From Volvariella volvacea V23 (lineage: Eukaryota; Basidiomycota; Agaricomycetes; Agaricales; Pluteaceae): a stretch of 64,000 nucleotides of DNA. The notes beneath the pieces were generated by a model. The model did no database searches and was not told where the DNA came from. It was given only the letters and a program-made list of their open reading frames with translations. Below are positions 44,800-57,231 of this stretch, in pieces; position 1 is the first letter of the stretch; each line of letters starts with the position of its first letter. The stretch lies in NCBI GenBank assembly GCA_000349905.1, contig KB722756.1, positions 393,145 to 457,144 of the forward strand, in the 5' to 3' direction. The position numbers and the translations under genes were made by a program.

Positions 44800-47400
44800 T
44801 TAAGAATTAGGGATTGGTTCACCTGAGTCGGAGTCTCTGCGTATGCTGTAGGTAACTCTGTCCCCCATGGGGCGGAGCATGTCTTCAATGTGTTTTAAGC
44901 GGTGTGTGCCATCAAGACCGCTGAATGTATATAAGGTGCGACGTGGAGATCGGCACAAAAACTGGTTGATATGCCGGCGCCGACAGTCGATGCAGGCATT
45001 AGGGCATTTAATCTCAGTGACGGAGAGAAGCTTGCAGTTGATGTGCAAATACCAACTTATAACTTGTCGTAGGTATCCTGCGAATAGTGGATAAAAAATC
45101 GTCAAGTTGCGGCTTGATATCATTTCACGTAGTGCCGTGATAAGAGGGGTAGTATGTATCGCGTCTAGTCTTCCAGGCATTTCTTGTGGGGGCCATAGTG
45201 TATGGTCGGGAAGTTTTTTGATGAATGCTTGGTGACCCGTTTCGAAGCACAAGTCTATTATTTCCAAAATGCGCTCGCGAGATGAGGTCCCCAAGTCCCG
45301 AGAATTCGTACTCTCGCCATTCCATTTTGGAATAATTCGAACTTCCGAGCATTTCTTGATGACCTCGTCACATTGCCTTCGATCAGCCTCATTTTCTAAA
45401 TCTTTTTTAGAGGCCAGTAATGAGACCAAAGCCTTCCAAACAATATAGGAACCCTCTTCCATTTGTATGCGGGGTGCAACGCTAGAATCAATATTAGACG
45501 GTCGAGACCGATGTAACAAAGTGCGGACATTACTACTTCATTACCGGCACTAGCCCTATGATCCCCGTCAGGTTTTTCAGGACAGGGATGTCAGTTGTGC
45601 AGAATGTGGAATCTTTTAAGGCTACAGCAAGCAGTGAAAGTCTCTGCGATTGGGACCACTTAAGGACATGTTTTGTTGCACTTCCTTGTACAACCTCCTG
45701 GATGATACCAAGTTTTGCTTGCAGGGGTTTGATAGTAGGAGGACCTGTCCAATAAGAGACATTTGAAAAGTTCATGCTTACACTGGCAATGTCTTCGTTA
45801 CTCCAAATACATTGATGCCCTTTGCAATTTGGCCAGGTTCCAGTTTCGAACCTAATGCACGTTGCACAACCGCGCACCATTTATCCAAGTTTTTCCAGCT
45901 GGCAAGGACGTCCGCCATCTCTGCCCAATGTCTCCCGCCATATCTGAAAAAGGGCTCGTTGCAGACCTGTGCATAGAGTGCACGTTCTTCGTTCGTTGCT
46001 TTGGCAGGATTCGCGTGGAGTAGCTTCGGAATTGATTGTGTGAGCCTTACGCTTCCGACTCCGAATTTACTTAGGTTGTCGAAAGGGATGAGAATTATGG
46101 CGGTCCAGCTATACCTTGTAGAATGAATTCCAACTATCCAGAGACGTGTTCAGTCAACAACATACACATATCTAAGTCGCTCAGCCCCTGTAAAGGACTC
46201 AGTCAGTGTCATAGAGAAGGACAAAAATCAAAAAGGTACAAACATCTTCCCAGTCGCCAAACTAAATTCTATCAGGCGCTTTACTAATGCTTGCATGTCA
46301 GTCAAGCCATCTTCTTCCAGGCGAAGTTTATCCGCCTCAACCTCTATGCCATTCAAATCAAAAGCCTCCCTCACTCCCAGAGATGCAAGTCTGGTATCTT
46401 CCAGGTATCTGAATGGTGGATCCCCAAGACCAGAGTCCTCGTCCTCAACAGTCCTCCCTCTTAAGCATACGTCGACAGTGGCAAGCAATAGGTCGCATTT
46501 GCTCTCTGTCAACCCTTCCACTATGTTGGACAACAAGGACAAATCCCTTCCCGTCATCCTTAATGTGCCCTATTTCAGGTCCACAGAACTATATGGCTGG
46601 TCGAGGAGATAAGCAAAAGCATCCGGTGGTCTGTTATAATCGCCGCGGCACCATAAGGTCAAAGTATCATGTAGCTCATTGACGGAATCGCGCATAGACG
46701 AGAGGGCTGGTTTAGGCGGGTTGGATGTTGCTGAAGGATGCCTAAGTTCATAGGAAAGGATAAGGCGATAACCGGAGGCAACTGGCAATGCTGAGTGCTT
46801 TGTGTCTGCGTACCAGGCGCAGAGGGATGTTGCGTAATCCGAGGTACCAGAGAGGTCGAATTTATTTTATTTTGAACCATACGAGACATGGAACTGACCC
46901 CCAGTGTACACCGATGGCAGCGCTATTGCAATGGTTGCAAAGGCTTCCGGTGATCTCTGAGTGCTGGAATTGATATTCAGAAGGGACTAGCATCTCCACG
47001 AAAGAAAAGGACAGACCTAGCGTCAGTGAGCTTTCTAATATTACCCCTATGTCAGCAGAAATTGCACATCCACGATTATAGTACTCACACCGATCCAGTT
47101 CTGTTAAGCGAAAGCTTCACCAGCTCACATGAGTTTCCATTTATATTTCTTTCAATCTCAAGTCCATTCCACACTTCAGGAACAATGACAGTGTTGATGA
47201 ACGTAGTCCATGCATGATTCTTGATGTTCAATCTCGCAGTCGAGTGGTTGTCCTTGACCTAGAACTTGGCTATTTGCAAATGCTGCAATAATTCTTGCGG
47301 CGTCGAGCTCGGATAGAGGGAGTCCCACCGTGCCTATTCCTTCTATGTCTAGGCATGGGTTGGGGGCTTCAGGGTGATCGTTGACATACGCAAATCCCAT
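44800..47400 (-). pseudogene. 2OG-Fe(II) dioxygenase (prolyl-4-hydroxylase-like) family member, degraded
   Basis: On the minus strand the order of conserved blocks is DIEGIGTVGLPLSELDAARII (47.4-47.2 kb), then WTTFINTVIVPEVWNGLEI. Next come SPEAFATIAIALPS and YTGGQFHVSYGS (46.9 kb), WYADTKHSALPVASGYRLIL (46.8 kb), DLLLATVDVCL (46.5 kb), ALYAQVCNEPFFRYGGRHW (46.0-45.9 kb) and a C-terminal block to 44800. This matches large basidiomycete proteins with a 2OG-Fe(II) oxygenase core. The distal His (DTKH) is present. The block with the first HxD metal ligands is missing between the GSV and TQRSPEAF pieces. An in-frame TAA (near 46867) breaks the core, and frames change near 47250 and 45530. It is judged inactive. 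Confidence 0.6.
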
Positions 47401-48387
47401 GTGGAGCTGGACCAGTCACAGGAACCACCAGTTGCTTCGGCTTATTTGTGACACATAAATAGCGCGTCGCGTACGCACCCAAGTTGATTTTTGACCACCC
47501 GAAAGCTATACTCCCATGTGTCTAAAGCGTCGTGCCCTACGGTCCCAATCTTTTCAAGTCCCACAGGAAAGTTCTAAAGATAAAGCACCTGGATCCCAAA
47601 TGCGTATAAATCTAGAGGTGCAGTTCTACATTCAAAAACTAACCGATTCATTTTTTAAATCGTGGCTAAAACGGACTCGCATATTAGAGAGATTTATATA
47701 ACATTTTGAGCAAACAAATTTCCCGGGACATTAGGGTGGCAACATCAATTAGGTCTGTTTCGACTTTTCAACTGAGGTTTGAGTGCCCGACTATCCGTAG
47801 TGTGGTTTAATGGACTTTGAGATGAAGCACTAGATTTTCGAGTGGTGGGGTAGAAGTTGGTTTGGTTGGAATTATACTGACATCCCTGACACACACGACG
47901 GGTGTCTCCGCCACACTGTCCCTCGTAGATCCCATTAGCAACCCCATTAGGAATGGGTGAGCACCTCGAGAGCTGTCATATCATTAGGACGACCCTCTGT
48001 CAACCATAGGGGCTTCTGTGACAACGTGCAGTTCCTATAAAACAAAATACTACGTAGAAAATACAATAAAATTGACAGGCTGAGATGAATAAGAAAAAGA
48101 GGGTGAAATGTTGCAAAGCCATTTATTCCGACAGGAAATGCCAGTCCATGAACTGTAACCCTGCGACTACATCGAAAGAGTGCGCATGATTGCATTTTAT
48201 GCAAGGTGAGGGGAGAAATATTCTGACGTGCCTGCGGTAGCACTTTCAAGGTCGTAGCCGAACAGAAAGATAACATAGCCACATAGTTGTGAGAAGGGCA
48301 GTGGCGTTTGTGGTAAAGAGACGACTGTGACTTGCGAATTCGGGAGCCCCTCGTAATCAAACTGAGCAAGCGTTTCGGAGATCATGA
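47401..48387. other. Spacer without a recognised gene
   Basis: Low-complexity A/T stretches; ORFs lack motifs. Confidence 0.4.
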
Positions 48388-49701
48388 TCATGAAACTTCT
48401 TCCATGTCATCGTCTTCATCGTCATCTTCATCTTCATCATCTTCATCCATGCCTTCCATCTTAACTTCACCAAGCTCGCCTTCTGGAATTGCGACATTTT
48501 CTGCCTTGACCTGTATCAAACGCATAACCGTTAGCTAGGGACACTCTGCAATCGCAAAGGATAGAAACACGTACCCCATCGCCTTTATAAATGTCCTTCA
48601 ACTCCCACAGACCATTGTACTCTCCACTTCGATGCAGGAGGGCGACTTCGGAAAGCACCTCTTTGAGATAAACTTCAGGTTGCTGCGTTCGTTCTCTGAG
48701 CGTGCGAATTCCCCAACGCGTTTTGTCCTTGAATAACTGGAAGATAAGATCCAGAAGTTGGTTGCGCGGCATACGAGCCATGCGCTCGAATGTTCCCTTC
48801 GGTTGCTTGGGCTTCGTTTTCTGCAGCAGTGATAATGAGCTAATGAACATAGGTAAGGGGGAGATTACCCATACAATAAGATCTCCGAATGCACCCGAAG
48901 CTCCAACGCCAACACCACTCGACAACCTATTAACACCGCCTCTTCCGCCAGGTACCCCAGCTTCGTCAATCATCTTGATGGATCTGACGGGTGTGTTGTA
49001 CTTCCTGTGTCTCTCTCTCATTTGTTTTCTATAACTCGAGGTGAACGCAGGTCTGAGGTTACACTCGTGCTTTATCCGCCCCGTCAGAATTGTAGTCCTC
49101 GCTCTCGTATTGACCGTTGCAGCGGCTGCGCTCATCGAAGCGCTCAATGACGGGTCCTTTGGCCTCTCTGCGACTACTATCTGGTTCTCCACCGAGTCAT
49201 TAACCATATCGAGTTCATAGCAATCCGGTTCCGCGTCACTGGTAATGTATGCTGTTGATGTGTTAAACACAGGTCTGTTTGGTTGTTGCTGGGGAGAGGG
49301 TGAAGGAGAGCCCGATTCTTGAGATTGGGGAAGAGTGGGGTCACGATTTGGTGGTAGGAAAAGGACAATACGGGGTGTGGCACCCGGTGCGGTAGGTTGG
49401 TAGACGCGAATTGTGGCAAGATGTACGTCGTCTTTGTCAATAGCTGCCCAACGCTCCATTAGGAACTTTGGAATCTATTCATCGAGATAATTTCAGAAAT
49501 AGTGTCGGAAGAGTCCAGTGGCAGGGGGTGAGTCGCGTTGGTATATGAATCCAAGTTGCACACCTTCACTAGCCATACTCTCCCATGACCTTGGTCGAGC
49601 ATGAGGTGTTCTTCTGGGTCGGGTTGGGAGTCCTCATCGAGGTTCCCAGTCTCGGAGTCGAATGGCTTCTTTTCGTCTTCAGCAAAGGTTGACTCGTCCA
49701 T
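48388..49701 (-). CDS. TFIIF beta subunit (RAP30/Tfg2)
   Basis: Four exons, complement(48388..48510, 48575..48820, 48869..49474, 49564..49701), 370 residues. The N-terminal dimerisation region shows VWLVKIPKFLMERW and ATIRVYQ. A linker follows, then the linker-end motif GRIKHECNLRP and YRKQMRERHRKYNTPVRSIKMID. The winged-helix DNA-binding domain is RMPRNQLLDLIFQLF...WGIRTLRERTQQPEVYLKEVL, then GLWELKDIYKG. The C-terminus is an acidic Asp/Glu run (DEDDEDEDDDEDDD). With the alpha subunit it escorts RNA polymerase II to promoters in the nucleus. It is a single conserved gene with no signs of decay. Confidence 0.93.
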
Positions 49702-51392
49702 TGTGAGAGGAGGTAAAGTGTGAGCACGTTGCAAGCGACTACGCCACACAACTTTCCTTTGTCAGCCCGTGGGAATCTCGTGATGACAAATACGTGGACC
49801 ACCTTGGACTTGAACTGCACTTCAAGTCCCTCAAGTTCTGGGAGTTGGGATGATTGCATTCCCTGCGCCCTTTCTCACTGAATTTCCGGGCCTTTGATTC
49901 CTTGCGGGGACAAAAGGCGTCCACCTGGATGCACACCTACTTGTATTCGTGGATCATTTTCGGCCCAATTTCCATACGCCTCCATCCTCTTTTAGCAGTC
50001 TTTCAAGCCCTTTGAGCGAAAGTTGGAAGGCGGATTTCTGCTGCACCTCCGATCCTTGTGGTACCGTAAGTCAAGCTGTATTTCCTTGATCCTTCTTTCC
50101 AACAGCGTGTGGGTGGCCCTATATCCGATCGGATGCAGCAAGATACGCTGTCCTGAGGCAACTGTTCAGAGGGCATATTCCATCTGCACGTGTACCTATT
50201 TGAGTTGCATACAGCAGTGCTCCACGCAATTGTATATGCACCTTGGCTAGGAGCCCGTCGAGATATGGAAGTAACTCAACGAGTTTAGATCCAGAACCTC
50301 GTTCATAGGCGACTCCAAGTGCGGAGTTTCCTGGTTTAGGAATCGCACATCCTCTAAAAGCCTAACCCTTATTGGTGGTCATCATATTTTGGCGCCACAG
50401 AGAGTTGGATGAGAGAAAGGGGCCTTTATTTCTGAAAACTGGGGTCATGTCAGGGCGTTCTGGCCGTGTACGAGGTTCAGGCAACATACGCCACTTCCCC
50501 GCTACAGAAGCGCCAATGCTACACGCTGCTCGGAACACTTTTTATCATGTTCATCGCCATATTCTGGTTCATCGGTCAGGAACTGGATTATCCATAGTGC
50601 AAAACTCCGACATCGGGGGTCATCCACCCATTTCGTCCCCCTCTTTCTTTCAGCTGACTCGCAAAAAATCCGATCGGAATAAGTGGTTGGGTATAATGAA
50701 CTTTGTGGGGGTCTTATCCAGGAAGGCAGGTACTAAGCGCATCCGCCTCGAGCATCCGAAATCTCCTATCTGATTGATTTCAGCCACTTAAGGCATCGAA
50801 GCGCTCTTGAATTTCAAATGCAACTCATTAAAAGGTATTTGACTCGTGAACTGAGAATTGAGCCATGGATCTAGGCCAACGCTACTGCTAATACGGCACT
50901 TTAGGTAGCACTTTGTCCCGAGCTTCGCATATCGAAATTGTCCAGGTTTGTCTTGCTCGTCACTCATAACGCCGCTTTAATTTGTGGAGGTCCACATGAA
51001 TACACGCCTGATGGGGTAGGGTGTCACAATATCCCCAGTGATTTGACGCACATTCATCCATCACTTTTTACCGAAGCCACAAACCGCGTTTTATGACTTC
51101 CTTTGATCATTTGCATGAAGCCTGAACCTAACTTATGAGAAATAATATATGGCTGAGCAGCTACCCCTCAACGAATCACCATCTTGGATGGTTCACAATC
51201 AACTTGTGAACTTTTCTAACGGCAGGGTCTCCTGGACGTTACCCAAATCGCTGCTTGCGTCAATTACTGTGGGAAAAGATTGCTATCTTGGGTGACATTG
51301 CGCTATTACCAACCGAAATGACGTACAGCCACCTTGCAGCTAGTCGTACATACTTGTCTTTTACTACGACTGCTACTGTTTAAGAGTAAAGG
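49702..51392. other. Gene-poor spacer
   Basis: Only weak signals. A minus-strand stretch near 50260-50340 (NSALGVAYERGSGSKLVELL) has an ankyrin-like look but stands alone. No gene model can be supported. Confidence 0.35.
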
Positions 51393-52340
51393 ATGTCAGC
51401 TGTGGCTTCAAACGGTCCTCCATCAGACCTACAGACCGTCGTAGATTCTGAGATCAAGTTCGTCCTTCAATTGCACTGAATTCGTACTCGATTCTTGAGC
51501 ACTGCCCTTGACGTTTTCGACTCTGCAGGGAATGGCACTTTCGTACGTGTATATCCCACAACACTAGTGGAAGCGCCTCTCTGACTTCCCTTAGACATCT
51601 ACTTCCACCAACGCAACAAGGCAGAGCATGAAGCAGCACTAGCCCTACGAGATGCCGTGCTAAGGTTGCGCAGAGATGGTGCATTCGTAGCTGTACCGTT
51701 ATTCCGTGTCAACACAGACCCTATCGGCCCACACCCAGTCGGTGAGCTATTTCACTGTGAAAGCCTTTGATGTGGCCAACGCCGACCCAACTAGGGTCGT
51801 ACGAGATTTGGGTCCCCTCCGAAACGTTCGCCTCAGTGTTTTCCTACCTCTGCCAGAATCGCGGTGAGTTGAGGTAAGTGTTATTCACTGCCAAGTTTCA
51901 TCGTTCTTTAATGACTTTTTTTGCTAGCATCCTCGTCCACCCATTGACCAGGGAGGAAGTAAGTGCCTAGTGCAATAGCAATAAGTTTCAGTGATTGATG
52001 TTTCTCCCTTAGAGAAGGTGAGCTTGAACTCAAGATTCCGTCATCTCCAGTTAACAGTGGTAAAGGGACCATGAGGTCCGCAACGCCTGGATAGGCCCTT
52101 CTTTTCCTCTCGATCTCTCCACCCTGCCCCTGCGCAGTGACGAGATCCCTTTACAATACCCTGCACTCCGTAAATCCTTTCTCTTATTAGTTAAGAGCTA
52201 ACGTAACTTTGGTTCTAGAGCTTGGTTACTCTTCCAAAGCACCAAAGCTCACCTTGGAAGAAAGGCGAAAGTTGGGAGATAGTATTGAACGGATCTTGGC
52301 GGATGATAAGGAGGCTGCGAAGGCCCCTCCGCGGGACTGA
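51393..52340 (+). CDS. DOPA 4,5-dioxygenase family protein
   Basis: Eight exons (51393..51457, 51529..51542, 51595..51741, 51795..51873, 51928..51958, 52013..52017, 52066..52169, 52219..52340), 188 residues. Family motifs: KEWHFHIYFHQ (22-32), DPIGPHPVGSYEIWVP (68-83), ILVHPLTREE (103-112), DHEVRNAWIGPSFPLDL. The family (DODA, known from fly agaric pigment synthesis) opens the catechol ring of DOPA with non-haem iron or related metals. Conserved His25, His27, His73 and His106 are candidate ligands. In most fungi its substrate is unknown. Exons 2 and 6 are only 14 and 5 nt; both are needed for the motif frame and have AG/GT borders. No pigment-pathway neighbours are seen. Confidence 0.88.
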
Positions 52341-52687
52341 TAGGCTGAATTTTCACTGCATCAACAATACACAGAGCTTCTTTTCCTCTTGAAGTCCTTT
52401 GTTTCCATTACCTAGCGCATCAACACTTATCACATGCCAAATATGCACTCCGTACGGGCCATGTATTTCCGTGGATTCAGAATGGAAATGAAGTCAATGG
52501 ATATTAAGAATGCAGAATCAAGCATTCGAAGACAGTTATTATACAAATTTTCGAAATATGTAGTGGCAGCCTGAGCGCACTTTTGTTTCCGCGACCTTGG
52601 GGTGCGCGTCATAAGGACCGTGGGAAAACGTGTGCAACGCCGCAACCACGCTGTGGCCATCGACCCCATTACTCTCCTCCTAGCACC
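52341..52687. other. Intergenic spacer
   Basis: 3' flank of the dioxygenase and promoter of the SNARE gene. Confidence 0.45.
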
Positions 52688-53756
52688 ATGTCTCTGGTGA
52701 GTAATATCCAGGTAATATCGATGCTGCCCCTGAGGGCTTACTCTACGTACCATAGATTCACGCTCTCGTTGCACGCAGCCAAGTTATTCTGGCGGAGCAC
52801 CAGCTCGGGAAGCGAGACTTCTCTCAGGGTAAGCCTTAATGAGATCCAGCGCTGAATTGGCTTACGACTATCCACTTCCAGCTGTCCAGACCATCCTATC
52901 CAAAATCCCGCCAAACAACAGGTTGGAATAGGAAATTAACTTTCACCGCACATTCACGACTCACACCGTGGCTCCGCAGCAAATTGACCTATGCATGGGA
53001 ACAATACCATTTCCACTATGTCTCCGAAGGTGGATACACGTATTTGGCGATGGCGGATGATAGTGCTGGCCGGTGAGTGACTGTGGGATATCGCGTCGAT
53101 TGGGTTAGCCCTAATTATCCTTAAAGGAGGATGCCGTTCGCCTTTCTGGCTGAGCTCCAGCGCAAAGTAAGTTATCTTCGCCATTCCGCCCCTCGACCTT
53201 TCTGGATCGACTTGGTCATTCCCGGTATTGGCGGATGACTAATTTCATTCACTTTTAAGTTCCTTTCCCTGCCGTCATCATCCACAGCAAGTTCCGATGA
53301 CACTCCAGCCCACGGTCTACAAGGGACCTTTGGACCTGTTATTGGGGACCTGATGCATACATACAACACAGCCCCTCCTTCGGATGAACTTGCACGTGCA
53401 CAAGCTGAGTTGAATCAAGTGAAGAGCGTCATGGTTCAGAATGTAGAACAGATTCTGAACCGAGGGGAACGGATCGAGCTACTCGTAGATAAGACGGACG
53501 TTATGGCCGGTCAAGCAACCGCTTTTAGGAGAGGGGCGCGAACAGTACGCAGAGAAATGTGGTGGCAGAACCAAAAGGTGGTGATGCTTTGTGGGTTAGT
53601 TGCACTGGTGAGTGCCATTTATGAAATATTCCTTATCGCTTGGGCAGTACTGATAAATCACTGCTTGCTCCCCCCTTCTCGCAACAGCTCTTCGTTTATA
53701 TTTTGCTGGCACAATTCTGTGGCGCTGGTCTAAACCAATGCAGTTCAAAGCCATGA
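52688..53756 (+). CDS. VAMP7-like longin R-SNARE
   Basis: Seven exons (52688..52696, 52756..52828, 52882..52921, 52980..53072, 53127..53166, 53260..53607, 53688..53756), 223 residues, phases consistent. The longin domain (about 1-110) reads MSLIHALVARSQVILAEH, KLTYAWEQYHFHYV, YLAMADDSAGRRMPFAFLAEL. The SNARE motif (about 130-185) includes VKSVMVQNVEQILNRGERIE with the zero-layer Arg, and LLVDKTD. The tail anchor is about 190-212 (VVMLCGLVALLFVYILLAQF). It mediates fusion with vacuole, endosome or plasma membrane. The first coding exon is just nine bases (Met-Ser-Leu). Confidence 0.93.
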
Positions 53757-56700
53757 GCTTCTTGGTTTCTCCACGCTGCTTGTCCTCTCTTTGAGGGCTT
53801 CTTGTTTATCTTCTGATTTAGTCTATATCATACGCCATTCTACTCGCTTTGCATATTTCTGTTACCCATTCTAGCTTAAGCTCCGCCGTTGACAGGTTGA
53901 ATGAATCAGTCAAGAATCGTTGCGCTTTATACGCCGACCTCTCGAAATACCTCACATGCACCTCATATTCCCTCATAACCCGTAACTAGACTGGTAACCC
54001 GGCTTCGAGGACTTCTCTTATTAATGCTTCGCAAAGCACGATTTCGTAAAGATCCGGCTTATCTTGGTAAATGAAATGCTCACCCTCTCACCCCGCATCG
54101 TATCGATCCCGCTTTATTCAACTTCAAGGGCACGCCTTACGAGAACTAGACATGTTAATCCCCCACAGAAGGCAAGACAGCGGGGGGATTGGGCAACCTT
54201 AATCGAATGGGGCACGCCCAGAGGTGTCAGCCACCGATAATCCCGAATTATCACCCCGGCTATGAAAGTGGCCGGTCGGCGAACTGTCAAAATTAAGCAC
54301 GCAAAGCCTCAGCAGGAGGATGTTGCGCAACGAAGAGCGAAGCAAACACTGGCAAAGGAGAGGGTGCACATCAATCTGGGGCTGATCATGTTTGTGCTGC
54401 GGCGTTGTGCTGCCCGTCGACGGCTAGAGCCGTTATCCCGGTATGAGGACGTTGCTTGCTCGTTCCGTAATGCTGCAGGAGGCGGCTTGGAAGGCTGAGC
54501 ACTCAATATTCTGACAGCGAAGGACGACATAGGATGTTCATGTTGTAGGTCACCTGCTCAGAGTGCGAGAACCTTACAGCCTAATTGTGATGTCAATAGC
54601 AACTCGTGTCATTCCATATTCCGAGCAGATTTGGAAGAGGGTGAAGTCCTTGTGATTTGTTGTCTAATCACCATGGAGAGCAAAGCGAGTGACGATATGC
54701 AACTCGGACTGGCCGGCCATTCCCCGCTTGCTTGATCGGCGTATGATCATAAGTAGCAACCTGTGTGCGCGGAAGGGACTGATGATCTCTCTTTCGACTC
54801 GGGCTGACGACATTTGTTGTCAAGGCTGACGGTAAATTTGGAGCACTATCTTCTCCACAGCAGCATGCAAGACTCTAGAACTCAGGTTCATGATCTGGAA
54901 TCAGACATCCTGAAAGCGAAGCAATATGAAATGGATCTGGTATGTCTTCGCATCGCTACCCACGTCATGTCAAGAGTGAAGAGTCTTGGTGTAAGTAATG
55001 AGATAATGCCATGGTCCCTACTGACTTAGCTCAGCAGCTTTAGAAGCCTTGGCGTAGGAGATTAGATTGCGAGTCTGATGCATCCTCAATGGCGGCTTAT
55101 CTGCTGGTGGTCCCGTGTTAATGCTGGTGACCCTGCAAAAATCACCGATTGCCTCCTCATGGGATCTTAACTCACTGAACGGCCATGCAATAGCACGATC
55201 ACTTCTTTTTACCGACGACTGTGCCCGATGGCTCTCAGCTCGTGCAGATCAGATTTGGCGGGCGGAATCTTTGATCACCTGACAGCGGAACAGGCGCGAT
55301 TTGAGATGCTTCAGTGCTATATTGATACTAGTAAGTGCTACGAGCGAAGGATCTTTCAGAGGCATGTCCTCGGTAACATCAACTCTTCCTCATGGCAGAC
55401 GGCACACCTTTCTAAGGCCATTTGACAGTTGGGCATATATATATTGTGTTACTTGCGCTGGTTGAGCTCTTCGAGTTTGCGTCAGTGGCGCAGGAACGGA
55501 CACTACTATAATTACCATAGGCTGTGTCTGCTGGCCTCTAGATGACCTCAGGCTGTTATCAGGCAGCGACTCCAGGTTTATCTCTCAACAGATGCTGTCA
55601 TAGACTGAATTGCTTGCGATTGCTCGTGTAGCACCGACAGCATCATTGAGACTTCTTAGTATTACTCTACATGGTATGCTGGTTCCTCCGCAACGGAAAC
55701 TTGCCCAGTTGTGTCTAAATGTTTGGTAAGAGCGGCTTGAAGGCTTGTCATACGCACGTCCAGTCCTTATCAGCTTCTAGACAAGTCTGATAAATCATAG
55801 ATGGTAGGGACCGCTTCGCGACTGCCATTGCCTACTACATATAGCACCGACTGGCTGTATCCGATTCCGACTCGGAGCATCTGTCAAAGAGAATTATGAG
55901 ATTAAGGTCAAGTTTGGTTCCCACTTGCTCAATGCCGGAGAATTTCCCCAGATGGTTCACCTCGGACTCATTTAGAGGTCTCTGAGCGGACTGAGTACCG
56001 TGACAGTCATAACGTCTGGCATGCTAAAGTTTGTCCGTGACAAATGCGTCTTATGAAATGGCCCATAAACACGATGCTATCAACACCATCAAAAGGTACA
56101 TCCACGATACAGCGTATTCTCACCACCTCTCTTCGTTATCAGTGGAGTTGGGCCATGCTTTACTACCAGATCTGGGATAGCAGGCTGGAAGCTACATCTC
56201 TCGTCTCGTCTGTACAGGTTTGAGGGGCTCGAACAGCCTGAACCTCGTCAGGAGGCCAACCCTCCCAGCGGGAACTACCATCGCTGAATGAGATCCACCC
56301 TCATTTTCGTCCCCTCGCACTGCGGAATGAGTGCTATACCCCACGGAGGACACGGATACGCAGATAGTCTTGCGCACCATTATAACGTTAGTACACCACC
56401 GGTTTTGAGGGTTCCCTTCAAACTCTCGGGACCGCCACAGACCAAGGCCGAAGGACAATCGTTCACGTTCTTCTGTTCCATTCCGGTCTGCAAGCACGCA
56501 CCACCCCCGGAATAAACCTGATCAACTCCAGCACGTTCTATCCGCCACATTATCAATCGCACATGTATGTATAACGCAATTAATTATAATCGAGAAGGAA
56601 TCACGAACCCAAAGTCCGAGTCGGAAATTCTTGAGCACTCAAGAATACTTACTTCCTCATCCACATTGTGCACCCACCCACCTGAGCCCGTCCACGTATC

Positions 56701-57077
56701 CATCCATGCAGTGAATCATTCCCCACCTATCGACGTTTCGCCATAGGTCAGTTTTTCAATCTCAGCGACGTCCCCCTGCCATTGACAATTTGACAATCAA
56801 CGTTCCAACTTGGCTCGCACAATACCACCCCCAAGCACTGGGCACGTATGATAGCACGATGTCAATGCGATCATATCGTTGATAATCCTGGATAGTCAAC
56901 CCCTCCCCCCCCCTCCCCCCCCACCTTTCCTGTGCTGACACCAATCCTTTTGAGTCAGGCGATACAAATGTTCCTCAAGCGTGGTCTAATCAATAAATTA
57001 TGATGCCATCGGAACAAAAAGACGTGCATTTCGCCCCAATACAATAAGTCAAGTGTCAGATGGGGTCAAAACAATTC
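53757..57077. other. Long gene-poor region
   Basis: 3.3 kb with short ORFs on both strands and no family motif. A C-rich tract (56900-56922, runs of 6-9 C) could fold as a G-quadruplex on the minus strand. Confidence 0.4.
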
Positions 57078-57231
57078 CGATTTCTCGAAGGATGTGATTT
57101 CGTACATATAAATACATATATTTCATATATCTTTATGAGTAGTCGACAATAATACGATTTCTCGAAGGATGTGATTTCGTACATATAAATACATATATTT
57201 CATATATCTTTATGAGTAGTCGACAATAATA
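57078..57231 (+). repeat. Perfect 77-bp tandem duplication, A+T-rich
   Basis: 57078-57154 is repeated exactly at 57155-57231 (unit from CGATTTCTCGAAGG to GTCGACAATAATA). Non-coding. The unit length equals that of the duplication at 16538, but the sequences are unrelated. Confidence 0.92.

Noticed and set aside
50230..50400. Ankyrin-like stretch on the minus strand
   Set aside because: One possible repeat without neighbours, start or splice context; not enough for a gene.
54262..54530. Overlapping ORFs of 73-78 codons on both strands
   Set aside because: Mutually antisense with no motif; neither can be preferred.
16538..57231. CRISPR-like arrays
   Set aside because: The only exact direct repeats found are two separate two-unit tandem duplications without spacers; the genome is eukaryotic.
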